Of a DNA stretch of 64,000 nt, positions 35,465 to 43,733 are shown piece after piece; positions within the stretch are counted from its first letter, which is position 1; every line of letters begins with the position of its first letter. A program made the position numbers and the translations under genes. This stretch comes from Opitutales bacterium. Lineage in GTDB: Bacteria > Verrucomicrobiota > Verrucomicrobiia > Opitutales > Oceanipulchritudinaceae. The DNA lies in contig JAFGCZ010000012.1 of assembly GCA_016932335.1 (NCBI GenBank), forward strand, positions 62,001-126,000. Direction: 5' to 3'. The notes beneath the pieces were generated by a model. That model did no database searches. It was not told the DNA's origin and saw nothing but the letters and a program-made list of their open reading frames with translations.

Positions 35465-35549
35465 TTTTATAAGCTTTTCTCTATTAGGCGAGCATTCTTG
35501 CCGATGCTTTTCGATTTACTTTTTTCCTTAACCCGTATGAATAAACGCT

Positions 35550-36263
35550 ATGTGTGGTCGCTACGCCTTATTTGCCCGAAAAAAAGCCCTTGAAAAGGCG
35601 TTTAAAATTGCTCTGTTGGAGAAGGAGTCCATTCCGCGCTACAATATTGCCCCGGGTGAAGGTGTTTGTGCTATTATTGAAGATCGTGACCGCGAGAATG
35701 AACGGCGGATGGAATATTTTCAGTGGGGCTTAATTCCTTCTTGGGCACCTTCTGCGGAAATTGGAACGAAGTGCTTTAATGCCAAGGTGGAAACCGCTGC
35801 GGAAAAACCTGCCTTCAAGGAATCCTGGCGCTATCGGCGCTGCTTGCTCCCGGCAAATGGGTGGTACGAGTGGAAGTTATCCGGCGGAACCAGACAGCCA
35901 TATTACTTTCATCGGGCAGATAATGAATTGTTGGCTTTTGCCGGACTATGGGCTCAGAAATTGTTTCCCGACGGAACCGAACTGTGGACGTGTTCCATCC
36001 TGACTACTGCGGCTTCAGAAAATGTTCGACGCATACATCATCGAATGCCTTTGGTTTTGAATCAGCAAGACTATGCTGAGTGGTTGAATCCTTTTCTTCA
36101 GGGCATTTCCTTACGGGGAATACAGCCTTTCCGGGAAGTGGTCTATCATTCCGTATCACCTCAAGTTAACCGTTCCGGAGTGGAAAATGCCAACTTCATT
36201 GAACAATGGGAGCCCTCCATCAGTCTGACCTCCCATACACAAACTTTTTTCCCCGGCATGTGA
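35550..36263 (+). CDS. yedK: SRAP-family DNA-protein crosslinking protein
   Basis: 237 residues starting MCGRYALF. YedK/HMCES proteins bind single-stranded DNA and form a thiazolidine crosslink between Cys2 and an abasic site, shielding it from cleavage. Cys2 is exposed after Met removal. N77 (CFNAKVET), E107 (NGWYEWK) and H163 (RIHHRMP) match the known active-site set. The family often accompanies SOS genes; no LexA box was found. The length is normal. Confidence 0.95.
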   Translation: MCGRYALFARKKALEKAFKIALLEKESIPRYNIAPGEGVCAIIEDRDRENERRMEYFQWGLIPSWAPSAEIGTKCFNAKVETAAEKPAFKESWRYRRCLLPANGWYEWKLSGGTRQPYYFHRADNELLAFAGLWAQKLFPDGTELWTCSILTTAASENVRRIHHRMPLVLNQQDYAEWLNPFLQGISLRGIQPFREVVYHSVSPQVNRSGVENANFIEQWEPSISLTSHTQTFFPGM

Positions 36264-36295
36264 TGGCCATCTTACTCTCTTTTAATACTCTTTTT

Positions 36296-37267
36296 ATGCG
36301 TCGTATAATTTCTTTTTTGATGATGGTGGTGCTCTTTTCTGCATGCGCCTCTACTAAATCTTCTCAGGAGACTCCGCGCGAGTCTGTGTCCGTTTTTGAG
36401 CGCCGTTTGCAGCGTGTGGTGGATTTGCAGGAGCGTGTTTTTGATGAAATGCAACAGGAGGTCGATCAGAATCGTGTAAACTCAGGTTACCTGATGCAGC
36501 GCATACAGGAGCTGGCTGCGGAATATGAGTCCATTATTGCCGACAATCCCAAAGATCCCGTCCCTATGATTCTCTATGGGAAAATGTTACGTTCTGTTGG
36601 AGACGAAGAGGGTGCTCACCTGATTTTTATGGAGGCCAATGAGGCAGATCCTGAAATTGCCGTCGTCAAGCAGCAACTGGGCAACTATTATGCGGAAAAA
36701 GGCCGCTGTTTTGAAGCGCTCAGTCTTTACCTCGATGCCATCCGCCTTGAGCCCGATGTCGCGGTCTATTCATACGGCTTGGGGGAGCTCCTTCACGAGT
36801 ACCAGCGCGAGTTTTTGGCTGAAGATATTTTCCAGATCGATGTGCTCGAGCGCAATATGATGAAAGCCTTTTCAGATGCCGCCCGTCTCGAACCCGATAA
36901 TCACGATTTTCGTATGCGCTACGGCGAGGCCTTTTATGATTTGAGCAACCCCGACTGGATTGAGGCTCTTTCTGTATGGGAAGCATTTCAGAAAGATGCC
37001 GATCCGGGGATTGAAACACAGGCCACCTATCTCCATCGCGGACGCTGCCTGGCTGCTTTGGAGCGTTTCGATGAGGCAGAGCAGTTGGTCAGGCAGGTTC
37101 AGGAGCCGTTGTTAATCCATACCCGGGATATGCTCCTGCAGCAGATTGCCAATCGCCAGCCTTTGTTTTCTGGTTCAGCTCAGTCCGTAGAAAAAGAAAC
37201 ACCGGTGGAAACCACCGGTGCTGAAAGTGTGACAATAGAAAATGCGGAAGTGATTCCCGCCGATTAA
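36296..37267 (+). CDS. TPR-containing lipoprotein
   Basis: 323 residues from the ATG at 36296, which gives a lipoprotein signal (MRRIISFLMMVVLFSAC). An earlier in-frame start would overlap yedK and hide it. Residues about 80-290 form TPR-like helical pairs (for example EIAVVKQQLGNYYAEKGRCF, then LEPDVAVYSYGLGELL). The C-terminus is low-complexity and contains an ACCGGTGGAAACCACCGGT inverted pair at the DNA level. It probably scaffolds proteins at the periplasmic face of a membrane; the partner is unknown. It overlaps convergent ychF by 4 bp. Confidence 0.82.
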   Translation: MRRIISFLMMVVLFSACASTKSSQETPRESVSVFERRLQRVVDLQERVFDEMQQEVDQNRVNSGYLMQRIQELAAEYESIIADNPKDPVPMILYGKMLRSVGDEEGAHLIFMEANEADPEIAVVKQQLGNYYAEKGRCFEALSLYLDAIRLEPDVAVYSYGLGELLHEYQREFLAEDIFQIDVLERNMMKAFSDAARLEPDNHDFRMRYGEAFYDLSNPDWIEALSVWEAFQKDADPGIETQATYLHRGRCLAALERFDEAEQLVRQVQEPLLIHTRDMLLQQIANRQPLFSGSAQSVEKETPVETTGAESVTIENAEVIPAD

Positions 37268-38367
37268 ACGTTGAAACGGAAGTGCACGACATCCCCGTCC
37301 TGCATGATGTATTCTTTCCCTTCAATGCGGTATTTCCCTTGTTCACGGGCTTTGGCCACGCTACCGGCGGCTACCAGATCTTTATAGGCAACCACTTCGG
37401 CTTTAATGAATCCGTGCTCGAAATCTGTGTGAATCACTCCGGCACACTGAGGTGCCTTCATTCCCTTCTTAAAGGTCCAGGCGCGGACTTCGGTCGGCCC
37501 TTCTGTCAGGAAGGACTGAAGTCCCAGCAGGTCGTAGGTTGCTGTGATCAACTGGCTTACGCCTGAGTCATCCAGTCCCAGATCGGCCAGGTATTCTTTG
37601 GCTTCCTCAGGAGTCATATCACCGAGCTCTTCTTCGAGTCGGGAGCAGATGATGCAAATAGAAGAATTGCGGTGCGCACTTACGTACTCGCGTACTTTTT
37701 GCACATGCGGATTTGCTTCAGGATCGGCCAAATCCTCTTCAGCAACATTACAGGCATAGAGGGTGGGCTTATATGTCAGCAAAAAGAAATAATGGGCACG
37801 GGCCTTTTCGTCGTCGTTACTGAATTCGTAGGTATTTACCGGATGCCCTTCATTGAGGTGAACCAACAGTTTTTCCAGAAGGGCGGCATTGGCAATGGCT
37901 TCTTTATCCTGTCCCTTGGCCCGGCGACGGTTCGATTCGAGCTGGCGTTCCGCGGATTGCATATCGGCAAGGATCAGTTCCGTCTCAATCACTTCGATGT
38001 CACGTATAGGATCAATGCTTCCCATGTTGTGGATGATATCGTCGTTTTCAAAACAGCGAACGACTTCTACAATGGCGTCTACTTCGCGGATGTTGGCCAA
38101 AAATTTATTACCCAGACCTTCTCCTTTGCTGGCTCCAGCCACCAGGCCAGCGATATCGACAAATTCTATGGTGGCATGCAGCACCTTTTCCGGGTGGGAT
38201 ATTTTAGTCAGCTCATAGAGCCGAGGATCGGGAACGATGACCACCCCAACATTGGGTTCAATGGTGCAAAACGGATAGTTTGCCGCTTCGGCTTTACGCG
38301 TACGCGTAACCGCATTAAAAAGTGTGCTTTTGCCTACATTGGGCAATCCTACGATACCGGCCTGCAT
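37264..38367 (-). CDS. ychF: Redox-regulated ATPase YchF (OLA1)
   Basis: 367 residues. Obg-related P-loop protein: G1 GLPNVGKST (7-15), G3 DIAGLV, and the altered G4 ACNVAEED that gives ATP preference, followed by the C-terminal TGS-like domain ([28 protein letters not shown]). It binds ribosomes and is tied to stress translation. The length is standard and the gene appears monocistronic. Confidence 0.96.
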   Translation of the reverse strand: MQAGIVGLPNVGKSTLFNAVTRTRKAEAANYPFCTIEPNVGVVIVPDPRLYELTKISHPEKVLHATIEFVDIAGLVAGASKGEGLGNKFLANIREVDAIVEVVRCFENDDIIHNMGSIDPIRDIEVIETELILADMQSAERQLESNRRRAKGQDKEAIANAALLEKLLVHLNEGHPVNTYEFSNDDEKARAHYFFLLTYKPTLYACNVAEEDLADPEANPHVQKVREYVSAHRNSSICIICSRLEEELGDMTPEEAKEYLADLGLDDSGVSQLITATYDLLGLQSFLTEGPTEVRAWTFKKGMKAPQCAGVIHTDFEHGFIKAEVVAYKDLVAAGSVAKAREQGKYRIEGKEYIMQDGDVVHFRFNV

Positions 38368-38443
38368 GGTGTAATCCCTTGGTCTTGTTGATAAAACCCT
38401 GATTCAATGCCCCAATGCTTTCACGGGGTCAAGGAAAAGCTGA

Positions 38444-39001
38444 TTACTCTACCGCGTGCTCGTAACTATAATCGAAGAGCAGGCGAATCTCTGCCAGCAC
38501 TAAAGTTCGGCAGAGGGTTTCTGCTTCGCTTCCGCTTTCGTTTTGCTCAATGCAGTAATCTGTAAATTTTACCGGATCCCAGATAGGATGGCTTTGCAGG
38601 TAACAACCGGCTACTTTTGCTGACAATTGTCGGGAGACTTTGAGCATCTGGTCGTAGATCGGATGGTTTTCTATCTTCCCGAAATAGTTTTCCGAGCTGG
38701 TTTTATCCAGTCTACGGCGAAAGAGAATGCCCTGCCAATAGTTCCCGGTGGGCGATTTGATACGGTTTAGCACTTGATGCGCCTGATCTGGAAAATTGTT
38801 CAAGATCATAATTCCCGCATGGCAGCTGCGCGCCATATCAAAGTCCATGATGTGCTTGTGCAGGAAAAGCGCTTCCAGAGTATTTCCCACAATCTGAGAT
38901 TGACGAAAAATATCCTGCCTTCCGTAGGCGAGGGTGGGGGCGTCTTTTAATGCCAACAGTGAAGCAAATACCGGGCCGTATTTCTTGGGATCGTATGCCA
39001 T
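38444..39001 (-). CDS. Hypothetical protein
   Basis: 185 residues, soluble and mostly helical, with regularly spaced His and Trp (LHKHIMDFDMARSCHAGIM, TGNYWQGILFRR, HPIWDPVKF). I recognise no motif or family. It has no signal peptide or membrane helix. The ATG lacks close competition and codon use looks like its neighbours, so the gene is probably real. Confidence 0.7.
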   Translation of the reverse strand: MAYDPKKYGPVFASLLALKDAPTLAYGRQDIFRQSQIVGNTLEALFLHKHIMDFDMARSCHAGIMILNNFPDQAHQVLNRIKSPTGNYWQGILFRRRLDKTSSENYFGKIENHPIYDQMLKVSRQLSAKVAGCYLQSHPIWDPVKFTDYCIEQNESGSEAETLCRTLVLAEIRLLFDYSYEHAVE

Positions 39002-39146
39002 GATTTCTAGGGAGTAGCTTTATGCTTACCGTAAATGAAACACAACATCACGCAGTTGCAACTGAAATACAATCAATGACTCATTTATTTGTTGAGGATT
39101 ATGCTCTAAATTTGCTTCTTTCTTTCCTCTTGTGCTTCTCCCTTCA

Positions 39147-39176
39147 TGGCAACAAATTGCCAAATCATGCTTGCCA
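39147..39176. promoter_or_regulatory. TTGCCA repeats before the FecCD/HmuV importer
   Basis: TGGCAA (39147-39152) and TTGCCA (39157-39162) form an inverted pair around CAAA, with a further TTGCCA at 39171-39176. The set lies 45-75 bp before the permease start, a fair place for a metal-responsive repressor. It does not match the Fur consensus. Confidence 0.35.
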
Positions 39177-39220
39177 ATATTCCTTCCTAAGGGCTAACTC
39201 GGCCATAACATTTCTTTCCT

Positions 39221-40279
39221 GTGAGTCCTTTACTTCAGTCTTATAGATCTCTTCTGCTTGCTGTCCTCAGTCTTCTGCTGGTTTTGGTGATTCTCTTTGC
39301 CTGCACAGTAGGTTCTATGGATATTAGTATTGGACAAATTGTACACATTATTGCCGCTCACCTGCATTTGCCTGTATCTGCCGAAGGGTTTACTCCGGCT
39401 CAAGACTCCGTTGTCTGGGCCGTGCGCCTGCCACGGGTGCTTTTTGGTGTGTTGATCGGCGCCTCTTTGGCGCTGACCGGAGCCGCCATGCAGGGGCTTT
39501 TTCGCAATCCTCTGGCTGATCCCGGCCTCTTAGGTATTTCCGCAGGCGGTTCTATGGGGGTGATTATTGCCATTGTCTTCGGGTCCACTCTGTTTTCCGC
39601 ATTTCCCTTGGTGCTTAGGCAGGCGATGCTTCCCATCTGTTCAATTCTGGGAAGTCTCGGCGCTACTTTACTGGTCTATAATTTGTCCAGAGTACGTGGC
39701 CGTACGCATGCTACGACTATGCTCCTCACCGGTATTGCCGTGAATGGATTAGCTTCTTCAGTTGTCGGCACGGGAATGTATATTGCCTCCAATGAGCAAT
39801 TGCGCGAATACAGTTTCTGGCATTTGGGAAGCTTGGGGCGTGCTGCATGGCCCGTTGTTTTTATCTGTTCCATATGCATTATTCCTATGATGTGGGTGCT
39901 CTGTACTCAGGCCCGGGCATTGAACGCGTTTCTTCTGGGAGAGTCGGAGGCATGGCATTTGGGGATTAACGTGCAGAGGGTTAAAAGGCTCATCATCTGT
40001 GTCACTGCCGCTATGGTTGGCGTGGGGGTTGCCTACTGCGGGGTCATCAGTTTTCTCGGACTCATCGTACCTCACCTTGTCCGCATGCTGATTGGTCCCG
40101 ATCACCGTTGGCTGATGCCCGGATCCATTTTGGCAGGTGCTATTCTCTTGGTCAGCGCAGATTTAACCGCCCGCACGGTAGTAACACCCAGCGAATTACC
40201 CATCGGTGTAATTACTGCATTCTTTGGTGCACCTTTCTTCTTTTTTCTCCTTTCCATTCGTAAAAGAAACGTTCGATGA
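39221..40279 (+). CDS. FecCD-family ABC permease (haem/siderophore/B12 type)
   Basis: 352 residues from a GTG, about nine to ten membrane helices. Family motifs are RLPRVLFGVLIGASLALTGA, GLFRNPLADPGLLGISAGG, GVISFLGLIVPHLVR and the final PSELPIGVITAFFGAPFFFFLL. This is the HmuU/BtuC/FecD class that imports iron chelates, haem or cobalamin. It overlaps the ATPase gene by 4 bp. No substrate-binding protein or TonB receptor gene is adjacent. Confidence 0.93.
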   Translation: MSPLLQSYRSLLLAVLSLLLVLVILFACTVGSMDISIGQIVHIIAAHLHLPVSAEGFTPAQDSVVWAVRLPRVLFGVLIGASLALTGAAMQGLFRNPLADPGLLGISAGGSMGVIIAIVFGSTLFSAFPLVLRQAMLPICSILGSLGATLLVYNLSRVRGRTHATTMLLTGIAVNGLASSVVGTGMYIASNEQLREYSFWHLGSLGRAAWPVVFICSICIIPMMWVLCTQARALNAFLLGESEAWHLGINVQRVKRLIICVTAAMVGVGVAYCGVISFLGLIVPHLVRMLIGPDHRWLMPGSILAGAILLVSADLTARTVVTPSELPIGVITAFFGAPFFFFLLSIRKRNVR

Positions 40280-41061
40280 TCAAGGCCTCACAGCTCAGTT
40301 ATGCATATGGTCCCTGTCCCATTTTCAGCGACCTGAGCTTCCATATCAATGTGGGGGAAATTGTCGCCATACTTGGCCCCAACGGTGCCGGAAAAACGAC
40401 TTTGATGAAGGTTCTTTGCGGCGACTTGTTGCCCACTTCCGGCCAGGTTGTTTTTGCAGGTAAACCTTTGCGCAAATGGGAGCCGCGCAAACTAGCCCAG
40501 AGGCGCGCCGTACTACCTCAGGCTTCGACCCTCGATTTTGCCTTTAATGTGGAAGAAGTTGTTCTGATGGGGCGTACCCCGCACCTTCAGGGGGGGGAGC
40601 GCCCTGTGGATATGCAGATTTGCCGGGATGCCCTACAGCGCGTTGATATGCTGAATTATTGGGGGCGCCTCTACACCACACTCTCCGGCGGGGAGCGTCA
40701 GCGCATCCACCTGGCGCGTGTGTTGGCCCAGCTTTGGGAAATTCCTGCAGAAATGCCCTCCTGTCTCTTTCTGGACGAACCAACCAGCAACCTCGACCTT
40801 TCCCATCAGCATTCTACCCTCAAAGTAGCCTCTGAGTTTGTCGCCAAAGGGCACACATCGGTTATCGTTTTGCATGATCTGAATCTTGCGTTGAAACACG
40901 CCGACCGCGTTATTGTCTTGCATCGGGGGAAGATTCATGACCAGGGACCCACTGCCGAAGTGCTCACTCCTGATCTGATTGAGAATGTTTTTGGGGTTAA
41001 AGCCCACTACGTGCGTATTCCAGGGCAGAATGTTTATTCTGTGGTAACGACGTCTCTCTGA
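40276..41061 (+). CDS. HmuV-like ABC transporter ATPase
   Basis: 261 residues. Walker A is GPNGAGKTT, Q-loop LPQAS, signature LSGGERQRIHLARVLAQL, Walker B CLFLDEPTSNLDLSHQ. The inserted WEIPAEMPS stretch between signature and Walker B is typical of HmuV haem importers. It pairs with the FecCD permease. Haem is favoured over cobalamin by that insert, but a substrate-binding protein would be needed to decide. Confidence 0.92.
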   Translation: MIKASQLSYAYGPCPIFSDLSFHINVGEIVAILGPNGAGKTTLMKVLCGDLLPTSGQVVFAGKPLRKWEPRKLAQRRAVLPQASTLDFAFNVEEVVLMGRTPHLQGGERPVDMQICRDALQRVDMLNYWGRLYTTLSGGERQRIHLARVLAQLWEIPAEMPSCLFLDEPTSNLDLSHQHSTLKVASEFVAKGHTSVIVLHDLNLALKHADRVIVLHRGKIHDQGPTAEVLTPDLIENVFGVKAHYVRIPGQNVYSVVTTSL

Positions 41062-41131
41062 TTCTGAGGAATGTCGGTTTTTGGTAACGACATGTCTCTG
41101 TTTCGATATTCAATAGGCTAGTATTGAATAT
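41043..41131 (+). promoter_or_regulatory. Repeat-rich leader of the reb-like operon
   Basis: Two imperfect copies of GGTAACGACnTnTCTCTG begin at 41043 and 41083, exactly 40 bp apart, the first lying in the end of the HmuV gene. An inverted repeat follows: ATATTCAATA (41106-41115) and TATTGAATAT (41122-41131). All lie within 150 bp before the first RebB-like start codon. The inverted repeat could be an operator or a leader hairpin. No clean -35/-10 pair stands out. Confidence 0.4.
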
Positions 41132-41189
41132 TGTCTGTGCTATCTTGTTCCTATCAACACGAAACAAGATTTCAACGATAGGAAATACT

Positions 41190-41525
41190 ATGCCGGAAGA
41201 ACCCAGTAGCGGAAGCGGTGGAGGCGGCGGATCAAGCCTCCCCAATGAAATCATACAATCCATAGCCATCTCCAATGCCAAATCTATCGGCGAACAACCG
41301 GCTATCCTCGCCAACCTTGCTTTGGCCAATCAGATCCTTAACCAGAACCTGCAGCATCAGACTCAGATTGCCCAGCAACAGGCATTTAATCAGATCGCCA
41401 TGGCCACCACTGCCAAGTGTGTATCCATTATTACTTCGGCCGATTCTCCTACCGACCCTAAAGAGTTGAATGCCAAAATTAAGGCAATGACTGAAGAACT
41501 TCAGAAGCTCTTCCACCAGGAATAA
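41190..41525 (+). CDS. RebB-like R-body structural protein, copy 1
   Basis: 111 residues from the ATG at 41190, chosen for its AGGAAA ribosome site 7 bp upstream. A Gly-Ser-rich start (PSSGSGGGGGSS) leads into a RebB ('killing trait', PF11747) pattern: a helix with SNAKSIGEQPAILANLA, then NQNLQHQTQIAQQQAFNQIA and ATTAK. RebB proteins carry xTNxxVxGxxPAxAxxxLY, then NAxxAQQQ and AATT at the same spacing. The known family polymerises into R-bodies, ribbons that coil in the cytoplasm and extend abruptly on a pH change. It is the first gene of a seven-gene set. A short helical C-terminal tail is unique to this copy. Confidence 0.7.
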   Translation: MPEEPSSGSGGGGGSSLPNEIIQSIAISNAKSIGEQPAILANLALANQILNQNLQHQTQIAQQQAFNQIAMATTAKCVSIITSADSPTDPKELNAKIKAMTEELQKLFHQE

Positions 41526-41609
41526 CTCTATTTTTCCCTCCTTTTTCTTTTCTTAGTATACAGCCTGATGAGCTGTTTAAGATGACCTAACACTAACGAT
41601 AATAAGAAT

Positions 41610-41957
41610 ATGCCAGAACAATCAACCACACTGCCTCCGTCCCTTGGAGAAACTGTAACTGTAATCGGTGTCAGCAACCTCAAGAGTGTTGCCGAACAAC
41701 CGGCTATGCTCAGCAATCTCTCTTTCTCTAATACGGTTGCCAATACAAACCTCTCTCAGCAGAATGCCGTAGCCAACCAGCAGGCAATGAATGAGTTGGG
41801 TGTTTCTATTCTCGGCAAGACGGTTAACAAGGTGTCCGACCTTGGTCCGCTGGAAGCACGTTCCGCTGTAGACATCCTCACCAACAATGAGTTGGCCCAG
41901 GATATGGCCTCTCTGAAGGCTTCTATCCAGATGTTTGCAGACAAGGTTAAGGGCTGA
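41610..41957 (+). CDS. RebB-like R-body structural protein, copy 2
   Basis: 115 residues. The RebB-like core is the clearest of the three: SNLKSVAEQPAMLSNLSF then NLSQQNAVANQQAMNELG. A C-terminal segment (LEARSAVDILTNNELAQDM, then SLKASIQMF) is shared with copy 3 but not copy 1, so copies 2 and 3 are closer paralogues. No membrane helix or signal is present; the protein is helical and polar, fit for assembly in the cytoplasm. The ribosome site is weak (TAAGAA). A strong hairpin follows the stop codon. Confidence 0.72.
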   Translation: MPEQSTTLPPSLGETVTVIGVSNLKSVAEQPAMLSNLSFSNTVANTNLSQQNAVANQQAMNELGVSILGKTVNKVSDLGPLEARSAVDILTNNELAQDMASLKASIQMFADKVKG

Positions 41958-41975
41958 AAATCCATACATGCCACA

Positions 41976-41999
41976 GCGGGTCGGCTTAGGCCGGCCCGC
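41976..41999 (+). other. Intercistronic hairpin in the reb-like operon
   Basis: GCGGGTCGGC and GCCGGCCCGC form a 10-bp stem (one G-U) around TTAG. No T-run follows; an AGGA ribosome site and the next start codon come 20 bp later. It may stabilise the 3' end of the upstream RebB-like message, raising its yield relative to later genes. Confidence 0.6.
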
Positions 42000-42020
42000 C
42001 AATGGCCTTAGAAAGGAAAC

Positions 42021-42371
42021 ATGAACATTCCCATAGACCTTTTAGAGCAAATCAAAAATGCGAATTGGCACATTACAGATATTGCCCAGCTGTCAGATTG
42101 GGTAAAACAGTTGGAGGCGGTTCTTAAGCAAATAGCTTCCTCCGGCCAACTTTATCCTCCGGGTTCCTGTGAAGAACACCCGTTGCCCGTCAGTAATAAT
42201 ATAGACGATCCGTTTTGGATTTCTTTGCAAGATGATCAGGAACTGGACCTCGTTACCGTCAATGCATCCTCTGAAACAATCAAAAAGTATCTGCAGATGA
42301 GCAAGAGCGATTACGGATGGGAAGGCGGCAAGGATTCTACCTTAACCCTGAAACTGAAACAAACATCATAG
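42021..42371 (+). CDS. Hypothetical protein of the reb-like operon
   Basis: 116 residues with a strong AGGAAA ribosome site. The N-terminal half is an amphipathic helix bundle (LLEQIKNANWHITDIAQLSDWVK, shown in part). The C-terminal half is acidic with a short beta-rich end. It contains five Trp, unusual for its size. I recognise no family. Its place between two RebB-like genes suggests it takes part in assembling or regulating the same structure. Confidence 0.72.
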   Translation: MNIPIDLLEQIKNANWHITDIAQLSDWVKQLEAVLKQIASSGQLYPPGSCEEHPLPVSNNIDDPFWISLQDDQELDLVTVNASSETIKKYLQMSKSDYGWEGGKDSTLTLKLKQTS

Positions 42372-42381
42372 GAGCTCCATC

Positions 42382-43002
42382 ATGCCTGAAGAAAAACTGG
42401 GTCACATTAGAGTTACCGGCGAATCCGTAGAGACTGCCGAAACCGTGTTGGGTGCTTCTCTGGGAGAAACCACCTCCGTCATTAATACATCTTCTCTGAT
42501 GACCATTGCTGGAAATCCTGCTGAAGCATCGGATCTTTCCTTGAATAACGCGATTTCCCAAAGAAACCTCTCTCAGCAGAACGCTGTTTCCAATCAGCAA
42601 AGGGTACAAAGCCTTGGCCTTTCGGTTTTAGGGAAAACGGTGCGGAAAGTTTCCGCTCCGACCGTTCTTGAAGCCCGATCCTCGATGGATGTGATTTCGG
42701 GGAACGAAATGGCCGAGACTCTGGCTTCTCTCAAAGCGGCCATCGATATGTTCAATAATGGTGCATCCCCCGTGAATCCTGATTCACCCCGAAGAAAGCT
42801 TATTAAAAAGCTGGTGGAACTGATTCGTATCCTTGAGTTGAATTACCTCTATCAGGGAAAGGGAACCTATGAGGATCCTCTTGTTATGAGACAATCCCAA
42901 GCGAAACTCTACCTCACCCTGGATGCATGTCTCGGGTTTAAAGGAATCAGTGCTGAGCAGCTGGATGTTTCTGAAGACAACGGTATCAGTATCAAAAAAT
43001 AA
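42382..43002 (+). CDS. RebB-like protein with C-terminal extension, copy 3
   Basis: 206 residues with an AGGAG ribosome site. Residues about 20-130 repeat the copy 2 pattern (SLGETTSVINTSSL, NLSQQNAVSNQQRVQSLG, VLEARSSMDVISGNEMAE). A further about 75 residues form a separate helical domain (LIKKLVELIRILELNYLYQG) not present in the others. The extension could cap, anchor or nucleate the polymer, by analogy with R-body systems that need several Reb proteins. That role is inference. Confidence 0.7.
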   Translation: MPEEKLGHIRVTGESVETAETVLGASLGETTSVINTSSLMTIAGNPAEASDLSLNNAISQRNLSQQNAVSNQQRVQSLGLSVLGKTVRKVSAPTVLEARSSMDVISGNEMAETLASLKAAIDMFNNGASPVNPDSPRRKLIKKLVELIRILELNYLYQGKGTYEDPLVMRQSQAKLYLTLDACLGFKGISAEQLDVSEDNGISIKK

Positions 43003-43011
43003 ACCTTAATC

Positions 43012-43194
43012 ATGCCGAACCAAATCCCAGCGCATTCCGTCCCCGCTACACCGCAGGATCCTTATGAAGCAGCCCTGCGCAAGGCTGAAGCCCGCTTGAA
43101 TGTCTACAGAGATACGTCGTCCTATCCTTCTCTGGAGGATGTGGCACGTAGAGTGGATGAATTGGCTTCCGGTATTGAAAAACTGTTCCGATGA
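43012..43194 (+). CDS. Small hypothetical protein of the reb-like operon
   Basis: 60 residues: a Pro-rich start then a charged helix (YEAALRKAEARLNVY) and a second helix ending DELASGIEKLF. It has no recognised family. It ends ATGA with the next start codon, indicating translational coupling and supporting that it is a true gene. It could be a small assembly factor. Confidence 0.6.
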   Translation: MPNQIPAHSVPATPQDPYEAALRKAEARLNVYRDTSSYPSLEDVARRVDELASGIEKLFR

Positions 43195-43733
43195 AATCCA
43201 ACCCTCAGAATAGCCTAAAGCTCTCCGATTTGCAGGAGAACGAGTTGAGCGATCCGGGTGATTTGGCTAAGAAAGCGGCCGAATCTGCCACTGTAATGGC
43301 TGATGCCATCTACCGATTGGGGATGCCGGGAGAGGATAACTCCCGGCTCTCCTCAGTGATTATGGAACAGACCATTGCCCAGATCGAGCGAATTCAGCAG
43401 TTGCACGGTTTTGCACCAAACCTTCCCTTCCAGTCGAAAGACTACCACACACCTCCTCTGGAGGACGCTCCTTTTTCCGATGAGCCATCTCTTAAAGCAG
43501 ATGCGGCGGTGCAGACCACCGCTGCCCAGGCGGCTCATGCATTGACCAAAGATGCCTTGAAGGAGGAACAGGGGTTCCTCGCCATTCCCTTGATTGGTTT
43601 AAGCGCGTCAGCTATTTTTAAAGGAGTCACTCAGTATTGCCTTACTCGGCGGAACGCCGCCCAAGCGGCTTCAGATGCAGAATCCGGCTATGAGAAGGCG
43701 AAAAGCGAGTTCTCCGAAGAACGTGATTCCTGA
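43191..43733 (+). CDS. Hypothetical protein with central hydrophobic segment, reb-like operon
   Basis: 180 residues. The first about 110 are helical and acidic with an Ala-rich stretch (AAVQTTAAQAAHAL). A hydrophobic segment (FLAIPLIGLSASAIFKGV) near 128-145 may enter a membrane, and the end is a charged helix. The family is unknown. It is coupled to the 60-residue gene upstream and overlaps the next reading frame by up to 59 bp. Confidence 0.65.
   Translation: MKSNPQNSLKLSDLQENELSDPGDLAKKAAESATVMADAIYRLGMPGEDNSRLSSVIMEQTIAQIERIQQLHGFAPNLPFQSKDYHTPPLEDAPFSDEPSLKADAAVQTTAAQAAHALTKDALKEEQGFLAIPLIGLSASAIFKGVTQYCLTRRNAAQAASDAESGYEKAKSEFSEERDS

Noticed and set aside
37200-37218. ACCGGTGG hairpin as ychF or lipoprotein terminator
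   Set aside because: It lies within the coding region 50 bp before the stop and has no T-run.
39022-39246. 74-codon frame before the FecCD permease
   Set aside because: It overlaps the likely promoter, has no family and shifts into the permease start.
41190-43002. Gas-vesicle or phage tail proteins as an alternative to RebB
   Set aside because: GvpA signature residues are absent, and there are no phage structural or lysis genes. The PA...NAV...QQ spacing fits RebB better.
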